From VXYL01 sp963422285 (GTDB lineage Bacteria > Pseudomonadota > Gammaproteobacteria > Pseudomonadales > Azotimanducaceae), in assembly GCA_963422285.2 (NCBI GenBank), contig CAXXJO010000001.1:992001-1056000 (forward strand): 64,000 nucleotides of DNA, read 5' to 3'. Below the pieces are notes generated by a model. The model ran no database searches, was not told the origin of the DNA, and worked only from the letters and a program-made list of their open reading frames with translations. Each line of letters begins with the position of its first letter. The stretch's first letter is position 1. Shown piece after piece: positions 28,365 through 39,366 of the stretch. Position numbers and translations under genes: made by a program.

Positions 28365-28749
28365 GCAATTGTGCCTTGAAAATTACACTATGCATCGTGT
28401 CTTGGATTCTGAAGTATATAGCTCCCTCTGATAAGCAGCGATCGTTGCAGTCTGTTGGCCGCTGGCGGCGAATTCAAGGCTCTGTCTCGCTTGTCCACAG
28501 GCGATTTCCTCTCGGGCCGGTTTTTGCGGTGCTCGGCGGAGCATCCTCGGCAGGAGCTTTGCGGTCTCGGTGCGATGGCAATCATGCGCAATTCGAACAC
28601 TTGAAGCGAACTCGGGCAGCTCCCTGTACAGGGCATATTCGAAACCGGAAAACAGACGCTACCTAGAGACCGTATCTGCAGGGCAATGCTGGCAATCCTT
28701 CGAGAGCAATCCCGGCTAGAAGCCGACGCCCTTCCGTTCGCTCCAATCG
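28365..28749. other. Intergenic region, no gene
   Basis: It is AT-rich next to modA, then normal GC. No conserved ORF is seen. It separates the modA start from the 3' end of the CsgG-like gene. Confidence 0.4.
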
Positions 28750-29703
28750 CTAGAACAGCTTCCGTCGCTTTCTTTTCTCCTTGGTACGCCCCTTGGATTC
28801 GAGCGCCTGATTGGTGATTCGGGCCAGCATTCCGCGTTCGATACCCTGTCCATCTATGATGTTCGCCTTGGAGAAGCGGGGCTGGACCGAGGTCACCGAC
28901 AACTTGCCGACAAGCTCTTCCTCGCGTCCTAGTTCTTCGCCGGTGTCCGGGTCCACGAACACCTCGCCCTGACTGAACGCTTCAAGGACTTCACCGCCCG
29001 ATAGCAGCCCTACGCCGTAGTTCAGCATGACTTCGCCGGTCGCCTGTACGCCCACGACTTTGATGGGGTAGATGCTCGTCACGACGGCGTTGGTGACGTT
29101 CTGCGCGGTCCTTCGCATGACTTCACCCAAAGCGCCGCTGGAATCCTTCCCTGTCGTGCTCGCTAGGCCTTCTATCTGGAACGTGCCGCCCTTGCTGACT
29201 TCCGCGCTCACCGTGTCCGCGAACCCGATGGCACCGGTCGCGACTTCCAGCACCCGGACATCCACCGACATCATCACTGTTTCGGAACCGCCAGAAAAGC
29301 GGCCGAAGTTGGACGTCTTCGCCCGCGTACCGTACTCGGTGATCGCGCCCGTCATGATGTAGTCCACTCCCTGAAGGTTGAAGCCGTCGCCTTCAAAACC
29401 GCCGGCGGCGACACCTTCTAGCGAGAGCCCCTGCTCTTCGAGTATCTCCGCCATGCGGTCCCGTTCGACGACGTTGAACCTGTTGGTCTTGACGAGCGCC
29501 GTCGTCACCATGTCGCCGAACGCCCGCACGTCCTCCCGGACATCGCCGGCGAAGGCCCTGTACTGCTTGTTCTCGGACGAATCCATCGCTCGGTACTCGA
29601 TGCTACCCACCGCTATCGTCGCCTTCTGCGCAAACGACGGCGCAGTCAGGAACGCTGTCGCCGCCAACGCGGCGAGTACTGCTTTCTTAGCTTGTTTCTT
29701 CAC
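28750..29703 (-). CDS. CsgG-like exported protein
   Basis: About 317 residues from GTG 29703, preceded by gggagggg. A signal peptide (VKKQAKKAVLAALAATAFLT..PSFAQ) is followed by a CsgG-type domain with TTALVKTNRFNVVERDRMAEIL, GVDYIMTGAITEYG and MMSVDVRVLEVATGAI. CsgG proteins form outer-membrane secretion pores, but they are lipoproteins; here the cleavage region has no lipobox cysteine. It may be a periplasmic or pore-type relative with an unknown client. No curli genes are nearby. The C-terminus is basic (KEKRKRRK). Confidence 0.75.
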   Translation of the reverse strand: MKKQAKKAVLAALAATAFLTAPSFAQKATIAVGSIEYRAMDSSENKQYRAFAGDVREDVRAFGDMVTTALVKTNRFNVVERDRMAEILEEQGLSLEGVAAGGFEGDGFNLQGVDYIMTGAITEYGTRAKTSNFGRFSGGSETVMMSVDVRVLEVATGAIGFADTVSAEVSKGGTFQIEGLASTTGKDSSGALGEVMRRTAQNVTNAVVTSIYPIKVVGVQATGEVMLNYGVGLLSGGEVLEAFSQGEVFVDPDTGEELGREEELVGKLSVTSVQPRFSKANIIDGQGIERGMLARITNQALESKGRTKEKRKRRKLF

Positions 29704-30157
29704 TTGCCCCTCCCTTGCCTGTGTCGTCGTAACAACCCCACCCTTATAGGGTCGGTCGGTCGTGCGTAACGACATAGGCAAGATGAAGTTTCCCGCCCTT
29801 CGCCCAAAGCGGGCAGCCACTCTTCAACTGGAACCGGGTTGTTGCATTCGCTAGGCAAGCCGACTCGCCGACTTTCCTATGTCGAAAACGCGAACGCGAG
29901 CATCGTTCAACAGAGGCCGGAAGTCAAGCTTGTTGCCGGCATGATGGATCGGTCGAGCGGGACGAAGGTTGTGCTCGGCAGCGGAAGCGTCAGTCAAGCA
30001 TGCAATTTCCTATCGATTCGGCGCCTACATGCACCGAACGTTGGGCGACCGCAGCCAAAGCCGCAGTTCGACTCGATCGCTCGAGCAGGATCGAGTTTCG
30101 CTGGCGAAACAAAGAACTTGCCAAGCATCCGGAGAGGCGAGAGAAGTGCGGATCCGC
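29704..30157. other. Intergenic region, no gene
   Basis: The CsgG-like gene promoter must lie here. Open frames in it have no recognisable similarity, and I see no hairpin or repeat worth naming. Confidence 0.35.
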
Positions 30158-30889
30158 CTACCTTGAGGAGCCGAATCCAGCGCCAGCGGAAGACGTTTTC
30201 GCGGCCACCCAGACGTGGACTTCCTCGACGCCTGCCGCGCGCAGCGCCTCGGTGGCGGCGCGGACCGTGGCGCCGGTGGTGGTCACATCGTCCACCAGCG
30301 CCACCCGACCGGCCGGGATCGCCCGACTCATGGCGAACGCGCCGCGCACATTGCGCAGCCGGGCGCTGCGCGGCAGCGAGCGCTGCGGCGGCGCGTCGCG
30401 GATGCGCACGAGGCGTCCTTTCAGACGCGGCAGGGCCAGTGCGCGGCCCACCACGCCGGCCAGCAGTTCGGCTTGATTGAAGCCCCGTTGTCGCTGGCGT
30501 CTGCGAGCGAGCGGCATGGCAAGGAGCGCTTCGGGCAGGGGACGATGGGTGTAGCGGGCGGCGACGAAAGAGGCCAGCAGATTGCCCAGGATGCGCGCTT
30601 GCAGCAGGCCGTTGCCGGACTTCAAACCCTCGATCACGCTGGCCAGCGGCGGCGCATAGGCGAACGGCGCCACGGCAAGCGTCCACGGCGGCGGCGCGAC
30701 AAGGCACGAGCCGCACACCGCGCCGGACGACGATTCGCCCTTTGCCGGCATCGGTTCCGCGCACATCGAACAGGCGCGACGGTTGGTCTCGAACGCCTGC
30801 TCGCATTCCCGGCACAGGCCGATATCGCGGTTCGAACGTCGCCGGCACAGGATGCAGATGCCGGGAAAGAGAAGCGCCAGCGGATTCAT
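30158..30889 (-). CDS. comF: ComF family protein
   Basis: A 243-residue protein with an N-terminal zinc-finger-like part (CILCRRRSNRDIGLCREC, CSMC, CGSC) and a C-terminal phosphoribosyltransferase-type domain containing VALVDDVTTTGATVRAATEAL. The QRGFNQAELLA block is diagnostic of ComF/GntX. Relatives function in DNA uptake or use of DNA as nutrient. Its ATG overlaps the stop of the EnvC-like gene (ATGA). Confidence 0.9.
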   Translation of the reverse strand: MNPLALLFPGICILCRRRSNRDIGLCRECEQAFETNRRACSMCAEPMPAKGESSSGAVCGSCLVAPPPWTLAVAPFAYAPPLASVIEGLKSGNGLLQARILGNLLASFVAARYTHRPLPEALLAMPLARRRQRQRGFNQAELLAGVVGRALALPRLKGRLVRIRDAPPQRSLPRSARLRNVRGAFAMSRAIPAGRVALVDDVTTTGATVRAATEALRAAGVEEVHVWVAAKTSSAGAGFGSSR

Positions 30890-32061
30890 TGCGAAGCTGG
30901 CTTCGTCGGGTGCGACTGCAACCAAGCCAGCGGATCGACAGGCTTGCCGCGCTGGCGGATCTCGAAGTACAGGCCCGCCTCGAGTTGCCCGCCGCTCTGT
31001 CCTGCCGAGGCGATGGCCTCGCCGCTTTCCACCCGGTCGCCGAGGCTCTTGTAGAGGGCGTCCGCATAACCGTACAACGACATCTGCTCATGGCCGTGAT
31101 CGATGATGGCCAGCAGGCCGAAGCCGCGCAGCCAGTCGGCGAACACCACCCGACCGCCAGCGACGGCACGCACCTCGGCACCTGGCGGCGCCAGGAAGGC
31201 CACGCCCTGCCAGCGCATGCGCCCGCCAGCCCGGGGCTGGCCGAAACGACGATGCAGGCGGCCGTCCACTGGCCATGGCAGGTTGCCTCCGCCCTCGGCA
31301 AGGCGTCCCGAGCCGTTGGCGGATTCTCTTTTGGCGGCTGCCGGCTCGGCTTGCCGGCGAAGTTCCTCGATGAGAGCTTCGAGCCGTTGGCGGCTGCTCT
31401 CAAGCCGTTCGCGCTCCTTGCCCTTGTGCGACAGATCGGTCTGCAAACCGGCGATCAGGCGATGCCGACGCTCGCGCTCGGCAAGCAGTGCGGCGCGATC
31501 TCGGCCCACGGCGATACGGGCGTTTTCCAGGGCTTGGCGCTGGCCCTGCAGCTGCTCTTCATTCTGTGCAAGAGCCGCCAGGGTAGCGCGGAATTCGTCG
31601 ATCGCGGCGAAGCGCGCCCGGATGAAATAGCCGTGGTAGCGCACCATGCGCTCGAACTCGGCCGGGTCTTCCTGGTTCAGCAGCATCTTCAGCCCGCCGC
31701 GATCCAGCAAGCGCCAAGCGTCGCGCAAGTGGTCGGCGATGCGTTGCGCTTGCTGGCGATGCCGCAGGTCCAAGACCTCGCGTTCGCTGGCTAGTTGCGC
31801 AAGGGCCGCGCGGGCTTGGTCGATGCGTGTGCCGAGGCTGCGGATTCGTTTGGCGGCAGCCGCGATGCCGCGGTCGGCGTCGGCTAGTTGCCGCTGCTGT
31901 CCGGCAAGCTTCTTGCCGGCATCGTCCAGCCAAGTGTCGAGCGCGTTTAGCCGTTCCACCACGGCGTCCAGTTCGCGCCCGGCGGTGGTCTCGTCTTGGG
32001 CGTTCGCCGCGAGAGCGAATGCCGCCGCCAGCAGCGGCGCGGAAAGCCAGTTCATCCGCAT
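30886..32061 (-). CDS. envC: EnvC-like amidase activator (degenerate LytM domain)
   Basis: A 391-residue exported protein. Signal peptide MRMNWLSAPLLAAAFALAANA, then a long coiled coil (about residues 25-245) and a C-terminal M23/LytM domain (NLPWPVDGRLHRRFG...). The zinc ligands of active LytM enzymes are absent: MRWQGVAFLAP replaces the H-x-G-xD motif and GLYFEIRQRG lacks the H of HxH. That matches EnvC, which activates AmiA/AmiB rather than cutting peptidoglycan itself. It lies 9 bp after gpmI, a conserved pair. Confidence 0.85.
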   Translation of the reverse strand: MRMNWLSAPLLAAAFALAANAQDETTAGRELDAVVERLNALDTWLDDAGKKLAGQQRQLADADRGIAAAAKRIRSLGTRIDQARAALAQLASEREVLDLRHRQQAQRIADHLRDAWRLLDRGGLKMLLNQEDPAEFERMVRYHGYFIRARFAAIDEFRATLAALAQNEEQLQGQRQALENARIAVGRDRAALLAERERRHRLIAGLQTDLSHKGKERERLESSRQRLEALIEELRRQAEPAAAKRESANGSGRLAEGGGNLPWPVDGRLHRRFGQPRAGGRMRWQGVAFLAPPGAEVRAVAGGRVVFADWLRGFGLLAIIDHGHEQMSLYGYADALYKSLGDRVESGEAIASAGQSGGQLEAGLYFEIRQRGKPVDPLAWLQSHPTKPASQ

Positions 32062-32070
32062 ACGCCGCCG

Positions 32071-33639
32071 TCAGCGGCTGGCGATGGCAGCCGCCGGCGC
32101 GAAGGATGCATCGAGCAGCGGGCGGCCGGTCATCGCTGCCGGCGCGGCGATGTCCATGAGCGCCAGCAGAGTCGGCGCCACGTCGGCGAGCCGACCGTCG
32201 GCGGCGAAGCGAACGCGGCGCGGCCCGACGTAGACCAGGGGAACCAATGCCGAGGTATGCGCCGTATGCGGCTGGCCGGAATCGCCGTCCGCCATGCATT
32301 CGACGTTGCCGTGATCGGCGGTAATCAGACACTGCGAGCCAGTTCGAGGCAGGGCGCGGCAGATGCGGCCCAGGCATTCGTCCACCGTCTCCACGGCTCG
32401 CACCGCGGCGTCGAAGATGCCGGTGTGGCCCACCATGTCGCCATTGGCGTAGTTGCAGACGATGGCGTCGTAGCGGCAAGCGTCAATGGCGTCGATCAGG
32501 CGACGGGTGACTTCCGGGGCGCTCATGTCGGGCGCGAGATCGTAGGTCGCCACCTTGGGCGACGGCACGATGATGCGATCCTCGCCCGGAAACGGCTGCT
32601 CCCGACCGCCGGAGAAGAAGTAGGTGACGTGGGGGTACTTCTCCGTCTCGGCGATGCGCAGCTGGGTCCTGCCAAGCTGCGCCAGGCGCTCGCCGAAGGT
32701 GGCGGCCAGTTGTGCCGGCGCGAACGCCGCCGGCACCGGAATATCGTCTGCGTACCGGGCCAGCGTTGCGAAGGCAGACAAGTCCGCCCGGGCGCGGCGT
32801 TTGAAGCCGCAAAAATCGTCCGCCACGAATGCCTGCGCAAGCTGGCGGGCGCGGTCGGCGCGGAAGTTCATGAATACCACGGCATCGCCGTCTTCGATCT
32901 TCACCGGCAGTTCGCCCAGCGGGTGGATGGCCGTGGGCTGCACGAACTCGTCGCTCTCTCCGCGCCCATAGGCGGCTTCCAACGCCGCCTCGGGAGTGTC
33001 GAAATGGAACGGCGCCTCGCCCCGTTGCAACAGGTTGTAGGTACGCTCGGTGCGCTCCCAGCGGGCATCGCGATCCATGGCGTAGTAGCGACCGACAAGG
33101 GACGCGAGGATGCCAGGGGAGTGCGCGTCGAATCGCCGCAGCGAGGCGAGGGCGCTCCTCGGCGGGGTGTCTCGGCCATCGAGAAAGGCGTGCAGGCGGA
33201 CGCGACCAGCCCGTTCGCCTCGACTCGCCGCCATATCCACCAGAGCCTTGATGTGATCTTCGTGGCTATGTACGCCGCCGGGGGACAGCAGGCCAAGAAC
33301 GTGCAGGGTGCGCCCGCGCTCGATGCTGGCGGCTATGGCCGCGTTCAGGGTTGCGTTGGCGCGGAATGCGCCGCTGGCGATGGCGCGGTCGATGCGCGTC
33401 AGTCCCTGGTGGACGACGCGGCCGGCGCCGATGTTCACATGGCCGACCTCGGAGTTGCCCATCTGTCCGTCGGGCAGCCCTACGGCCCCGCCCGAGGCGG
33501 CCAGCAGGGTCTTCGACGGACTGGCCCAGAGGCGGTCCCAAGTAGGGGTGCGAGCAGCGTGAATCGCGTTGCTTTCGACGCTGTCCCGAATGCCCCAGCC
33601 GTCGAGCACGATGAGCAGGGTGGTGCGAGACTTCGACAT
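32071..33639 (-). CDS. gpmI: 2,3-bisphosphoglycerate-independent phosphoglycerate mutase
   Basis: A 522-residue manganese enzyme of glycolysis and gluconeogenesis. Metal and catalytic motifs are intact: LLIVLDGWG, the serine nucleophile in DGQMGNSEVGHVNIGAG, LLSPGGVHSHEDH, HAFLDGRDTPP, NYANGDMVGHTG and ITADHGNVECM. Length is normal (514 in E. coli). Start at 33639 gives MSKSRTTLLIVLDGWG. Confidence 0.95.
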   Translation of the reverse strand: MSKSRTTLLIVLDGWGIRDSVESNAIHAARTPTWDRLWASPSKTLLAASGGAVGLPDGQMGNSEVGHVNIGAGRVVHQGLTRIDRAIASGAFRANATLNAAIAASIERGRTLHVLGLLSPGGVHSHEDHIKALVDMAASRGERAGRVRLHAFLDGRDTPPRSALASLRRFDAHSPGILASLVGRYYAMDRDARWERTERTYNLLQRGEAPFHFDTPEAALEAAYGRGESDEFVQPTAIHPLGELPVKIEDGDAVVFMNFRADRARQLAQAFVADDFCGFKRRARADLSAFATLARYADDIPVPAAFAPAQLAATFGERLAQLGRTQLRIAETEKYPHVTYFFSGGREQPFPGEDRIIVPSPKVATYDLAPDMSAPEVTRRLIDAIDACRYDAIVCNYANGDMVGHTGIFDAAVRAVETVDECLGRICRALPRTGSQCLITADHGNVECMADGDSGQPHTAHTSALVPLVYVGPRRVRFAADGRLADVAPTLLALMDIAAPAAMTGRPLLDASFAPAAAIASR

Positions 33640-33704
33640 GCTGCCAGCGTCCTTGAAGCGGAGACGAGGTTTGCAGGCGGCGGCTATTCTAGCCGACGCT
33701 GCCG

Positions 33705-33710
33705 TATAAT
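33705..33710 (+). promoter_or_regulatory. Perfect -10 box close to the rhodanese start
   Basis: TATAAT at 33705-33710 is only 9 bp from the ATG at 33720, which would leave a leader of about three bases. No convincing -35 is visible. It is the second such arrangement in the window after yicC. Confidence 0.35.
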
Positions 33711-33719
33711 GCTGCCGCC

Positions 33720-34136
33720 ATGGAACGCTTGTTCGAGTTCATCGCCAACCATCCGATCCTGGTCGGCCTGTTCGCGCTGGCCTTGGCGTGGTTCGTGCGC
33801 AACGAAGTGGCCCGGGGCGGACGCTCGGTGACGCCCCAGGAACTCGTCAACCTGGTCAACCGCGACGGTGCCGTAGTGATCGACGTGCGCGACCCCAACG
33901 AGTACGCCCAAGGCCATATCGCCCGCGCCGTCAACGTGCCTCACGGGGCACTCGCCTCGCGCCTTGGGGAGATCGCCAGGTACAAGGAAAAGCCTGTCGT
34001 CCTCGCCTGCAAGATGGGCCAGCATGCCGGCGCCGCCGGTACCGTGCTTCGCAAGGCCGGGTTCCAGAACGTGGCGCGGCTGAAGGGTGGCGTCACCGAG
34101 TGGCGCAATCAGAATCTGCCCGTGGTCAAGGGCTGA
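33720..34136 (+). CDS. Membrane-anchored rhodanese (YibN-like)
   Basis: A 138-residue protein with one N-terminal membrane segment (HPILVGLFALALAWFV) and a rhodanese domain: VVIDVRDPNEYAQGHIARAVNVP and the active-site loop LACKMGQHAG with the catalytic Cys. The gpmI/yibN/secB order is typical of gammaproteobacteria. Exact sulfur acceptor unknown. Confidence 0.88.
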   Translation: MERLFEFIANHPILVGLFALALAWFVRNEVARGGRSVTPQELVNLVNRDGAVVIDVRDPNEYAQGHIARAVNVPHGALASRLGEIARYKEKPVVLACKMGQHAGAAGTVLRKAGFQNVARLKGGVTEWRNQNLPVVKG

Positions 34137-34146
34137 GGCGGTAGCG

Positions 34147-34665
34147 ATGGCTGATGCAACACCTGTCGCGCCGCGCGTGACCATCGAGCGCATCTACCTG
34201 CGCGACGCCTCCTTCGAGTCGCCCAAGGCACCGGTGGTGTTCGCCAGCGAGTGGAGCCCGAAGGTGCAGGTGGACATCAACACCCGCACCAGCCGCCTCG
34301 ACGATACCCGCTACGAGGTGGTGATGACGCTGACTCTGGAAGCCCGCCTCGGCAACAACAGCGCTATGGACGGCGCGAAGAACAACGAGGAAGAAAACCA
34401 TATGGCGATGATCGTGGAGTTGCAGCAAGCTGGCGTCTTCCGCTTGGAAGGCATGGACGACGCCATGCGCGAGCAGGTGCTCGCCACCACCTGCCCCGCC
34501 ACCCTGTTCCCCTATGCCCGGGAGACCGTGGACAGCCTGGTCGTCAAGGGCTCCTTCCCGCCCTTCATGCTCGCTCCCATGAATTTCGACGCGCTGTACG
34601 CCGAGGCGAAGCGTCGCCATGCGGCGGAGCAAGGACGCCACGGAGACGAGCGCTTCATGCACTGA
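34147..34665 (+). CDS. secB: Protein export chaperone SecB
   Basis: A 172-residue tetrameric chaperone that keeps preproteins unfolded for SecA. The ATG at 34147 gives MADATPVAPRVTIERIYLRD. Conserved parts are IYLRDASFESPKAP, VQVDINT, QAGVFRLEG and CPATLFPYARETV followed by GSFPPFMLAPMNFDALY. It begins 10 bp after the rhodanese stop. Confidence 0.95.
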   Translation: MADATPVAPRVTIERIYLRDASFESPKAPVVFASEWSPKVQVDINTRTSRLDDTRYEVVMTLTLEARLGNNSAMDGAKNNEEENHMAMIVELQQAGVFRLEGMDDAMREQVLATTCPATLFPYARETVDSLVVKGSFPPFMLAPMNFDALYAEAKRRHAAEQGRHGDERFMH

Positions 34666-34717
34666 AGCGCGCACCATATCGCGCCGGCCGGCAGTTGCCG
34701 TCCGCTCCCGTCCTCGG

Positions 34718-35233
34718 CTATGGAACTTCGGGTCGGCCGCGTGGTGGCGTCTCGAACCCCAGTTGTCGCCAAGCCTCGTACACGGCCACGGCGGCCGCGT
34801 TGGCGAGGTTCAGGCTGCGCGAGTTCGGCCGCATGGGGATGCGCAGTCGTCGTTGGGCGGGAAACGACTCCAGCAAGTCCTCCGGCAGGCCACGGGACTC
34901 TGGACCGAACAGCAGCACGTCGTCCGCGCGGTAGGCCACCGTGTCGTAGCGGCGCCGGCCGCGGGTGGAGAAGGCGAGCATGCGTCGTCCGGCGACCGCC
35001 GTCCGGAACGCTGCGAAGTCGGGATAGACCGTAGTGGTGGCAAGGTCGCGGTAGTCCAGGCCGGCGCGCCGCAGGCGGGTGTCGGTGAGTTCGAAGCCCA
35101 CCGGTTCGATAAGCGCGAGAGCGGTGCCGGTATTGGCGGCGAGGCGCATGATGCTGCCGGTGTTGGGCGGAATCTCGGGCTCGTACAGAGCGATGACCAT
35201 GCCGGACGCGGCGCCAACCGAGGTTGCGCTCAT
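34718..35233 (-). CDS. trmL: tRNA (cytidine(34)-2'-O)-methyltransferase
   Basis: A 171-residue SPOUT-class enzyme that methylates the wobble ribose of leucine tRNAs. Motifs are LYEPEIPPNTGSIMRLAANTG, LFGPESRGLP and the knot region IPMRPNSRSLNLANAAAVAVYE. Full length. It is 34 bp from ntrC on the same strand. Confidence 0.93.
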   Translation of the reverse strand: MSATSVGAASGMVIALYEPEIPPNTGSIMRLAANTGTALALIEPVGFELTDTRLRRAGLDYRDLATTTVYPDFAAFRTAVAGRRMLAFSTRGRRRYDTVAYRADDVLLFGPESRGLPEDLLESFPAQRRLRIPMRPNSRSLNLANAAAVAVYEAWRQLGFETPPRGRPEVP

Positions 35234-35267
35234 AGGCCGACGCCGGCCGCAGACGGACCGCGCAGGG

Positions 35268-36657
<1,390 letters not shown>

Positions 36658-36665
<8 letters not shown>

Positions 36666-37767
36666 AGCGCTGTCCTTGGGACTCTGCGGAGGCGACGCTC
36701 CCCCGTCGCAGCTGCCGAATCGGCAAGTAGAACGAGAACGCCGTCCGTCCCGGTGCGCTCTCGCATTCGACGATGCCGTTGTGCTGCGCCAGAATGGTCT
36801 GCGTGATCGCCAGTCCCAGCCCGGAGCCTTCGGGTCGGCCGCTGATCATCGGATAGAAGATGCGCTCGGCAATATCCGGCGGTACGCCCGGGCCATTGTC
36901 GATGAAATCGATGTTGGCCACTAGCCGGTGGCGGGCGGAGCCGATGGTGAACCTGCGCAGAATGCGGGTTTGCAGCTTGATGGTCGGCTCGCAAGTGTCC
37001 CGGAGTGCCAGCGCCGCGTTGGTCAGCACGTTCAGCGTGGCCTGCACGAGCTTCTCGAAGTCGCCCTCGACTTCCGGCAGGCTCGGGTCGTAGGCGCGTT
37101 CGAAGACGATCCGAGACGGATGTTCCGCCTCCACCAGCCTCACCACGCGCTCGATGACGTGGTGGATGTTCACCGGCGCGAAGTCGGTCTTGGCGTTAGG
37201 GCCGAGGATGCGATCCACCAGCTTGCGCAGGCGATCCGCTTCCGACATGATGACCGACGTGTACTCGCGCTGCTCGCTGGCGGCAAGCTGCCTCTCCAGC
37301 AGTTGCGCCGCGCCGCGGATGCCGCCCAAGGGGTTCTTGATCTCGTGGGCGAGTCCACGCGCCAGCTTGCGCACGGTTTCCTGCAGGTTGACGTGGCGCT
37401 CGTCCCGGTCAATGCGGATGAAGCGGTCCAGACGCTCGAACTCCACCAGCAGTTCGGTCTCCGACAACGGCGAGATCGAATAGTTGACGCGCACCAAGCC
37501 ATCTGGCGCGTACAGCGGCACTTCCCGCTTGGTGAACGGCGCACCGCTGTCGAGAACGCCTTGCAGCACCACCGGCGTGGCGTGGGAATCGCGCATCAGC
37601 CGGCTGAGGGGCATACCGACTGCGCGCGACTCGCTGCGTCCGAACAACGACTGCCCGGACTGGTTGAGGTAGGTGATGCGGAAGGAGTGGTCGCTGGCGG
37701 CATCCACCACCGCAACCGCCGTGGTGAGTTGGCCGAGGATGTCCCGATAGGTGGCCACGGGAGACAT
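36658..37767 (-). CDS. ntrB: Nitrogen regulation sensor kinase NtrB
   Basis: A 369-residue cytosolic histidine kinase: N-terminal PAS domain, HisKA with the phospho-acceptor in LARGLAHEIKNPLGGIRGA, and HATPase with NVLTNAALAL, DNGPGVPPDIAERIFYPM and GSGLGLAITQTI. It phosphorylates or dephosphorylates NtrC according to PII signals. glnA, its usual upstream neighbour, is absent here. Confidence 0.95.
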
Positions 37768-37853
37768 CTAAGCAAAAAACGTTCCACAAACCAATAGCAA
37801 GCGCACACTAACAGTCCGGGATTAAGCTGGCGGGAAGTGAGCTTGGCGACATT

Positions 37854-37869
37854 TGCACTAGTATAGTGC
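37854..37869. promoter_or_regulatory. NtrC-type operator upstream of ntrBC
   Basis: TGCACTAGTATAGTGC contains a perfect dyad, GCACTA-GTA-TAGTGC, very close to the known E. coli glnA NtrC site GCACTATATTGGTGC. It lies 87-102 bp upstream of the ntrB start, suggesting autoregulation of ntrBC. Confidence 0.65.
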
Positions 37870-38017
37870 GTTTCAGCCAATATGTTCAATATTGGCGCAT
37901 AGAGTCACCGAAATACGCCCTCCACAGATAGGGCTGCCGCTTTTGGAAAACCGCTTGCCCGCCTCCGATGGCTGCGTCAAATTCCGCTCGCCATTCCAAG
38001 CATCGGAGACACTCGAA

Positions 38018-38330
38018 CAGGAATGGCAGGACGCGTTTCTCGCAACACAGGTATTGGCTGCTCGGCACATCGTGCATGTCCCGATCTAGCGGATTGCTGA
38101 AACAGGATGACCCTAGTGCGCGATCGCCACCAAAATGTCCGTTGGCCACGATGCAGGTGCGCATGGCATGGGCGAGCGAGATCGAACATCTCGTCGTCCG
38201 TGGCGCGTCCGTGGCGTAGGCGGGCTTTTCGATGCCGTAGAGTGCGAGTGCCTTGGGCGTACTGCCAGCGTTCTGATCCAAGGCAGCGATGAATCCGGCC
38301 CCTGTCCGCATCCATTCGATTTATTCCATC
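38018..38330 (-). pseudogene. Class I fructose-bisphosphate aldolase relic
   Basis: The reverse strand reads MRTGAGFIAALDQNAGSTPK then ALALYGIEKPAYATD. After a frame disturbance it gives HAMRTCIVANGHFGGDRALG, NPLDRDMHD and QYLCCEKRVLPFL. This matches, in order, the N-terminal third of the class I aldolase family (ALDQSGGSTPKALxLYGI, EMFDLVHxMRxRI, MDRDI, YLWxxKxVxPFLK). Similarity stops at about 38018, so the rest of the gene is gone. Confidence 0.7.
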
Positions 38331-38398
38331 ATCGGTATCGCAGCATACAGCCATCGACCCGCGCAGATGGCCTTTTCATGCTAGACAAGATCGCAGTT

Positions 38399-39333
38399 TC
38401 AGTTCTCGAAGGCCATTCGCAGAGATACACCGTATATCCTTGGTTCGGCGACGAAGTGGTTGCGGAAGAAACCGGATGTATTCACCGTCAGGTACTTGCC
38501 GGTAACGATCTCCTCGTCAAAGACGTTGCGAATCCAAAGCCGCGCGGCCCACGCGCCGGAACTCTGATAGGTTATTGACGCATTATGTTGCGATCAGTCG
38601 TAGACGCGGTCGCCGATGGCGTTGAAGTCGCAGGCGTAGGATTCGCTCTGCCAGTAATAGTCCCAGCGCGCCGTCAGTGCCGCATCGCCGATGTTCCACG
38701 TATGCGCCACGCCTAGTCTGACGTTGTGCTCTGGTGCTTTCGGCAACTGATTGCCATCCAAGTCGACCAGCAGCCCGTCCAAGGTCTCGACACCCATCTG
38801 ATCGAGAAAAAACGCGAGGAGTAGAATGGAATGGACACGCCAGCGCCGTTGGCCGGATACGATACGGATTGCACGGCTCTGCCGCTGCGAATGTCCAACG
38901 CTCTGCCGGCAGCCAGCGCTCGATCCACAATGCCCTGCGTGATGCCGGCTTCCCGCGCAATATAGTTGATGCTCTTCAGTGCGCCCAGGTCGATGTTGTT
39001 CAGCAATGCACAGCCAGGATTGCCGGCCGTGCGATTGATCGGATCCAGCGAGCTGTCGAGCCAGCCGTACAGGAAGTCGGCAGACAACCCCGGCAGCGCC
39101 TCCAGATGCCAGTATCCCTGGATCTCCAAGCCTGTGAGACCGGCATCGACATTTTCGTTGATGGAGGCATTGTTGCGTGTGCGCACCAACTGCAAGCCAG
39201 TGTAGTCGTACAGGAAAAGCGCGGCCTCCCCGTACCATGCCTTGATCGCGTCGTACATTCCCGGAGCCGCGGATGAGTCTTGGTGCTTTCGGCTTGGAGC
39301 ACGGCGTTCGACGGACCATGCAGGCAGCGCCAC
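38399..39333 (-). pseudogene. TonB-dependent receptor C-terminal relic
   Basis: Barrel segments appear in different frames: LFLYDYTGLQLVRTRNNASI, GLEIQGYWHLEALPGLSADF, HNVRLGVAHTWNIGDAALTA, ARLWIRNVFDEEIVTGKYLT and the terminal EPRIYGVSLRMAFEN ending at a TGA at 38399. The ending is a typical TonB-receptor last strand. The plug domain and N-terminal half are missing, and at least two frameshifts separate the pieces. Confidence 0.75.
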
Positions 39334-39366
39334 CGCTTCTTCATAGCACCCCGAACATCGTGTTTC

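Noticed and set aside
30886..32061. Active M23 endopeptidase
   Set aside because: The zinc-binding His and Asp residues are absent, which is what EnvC activators show.
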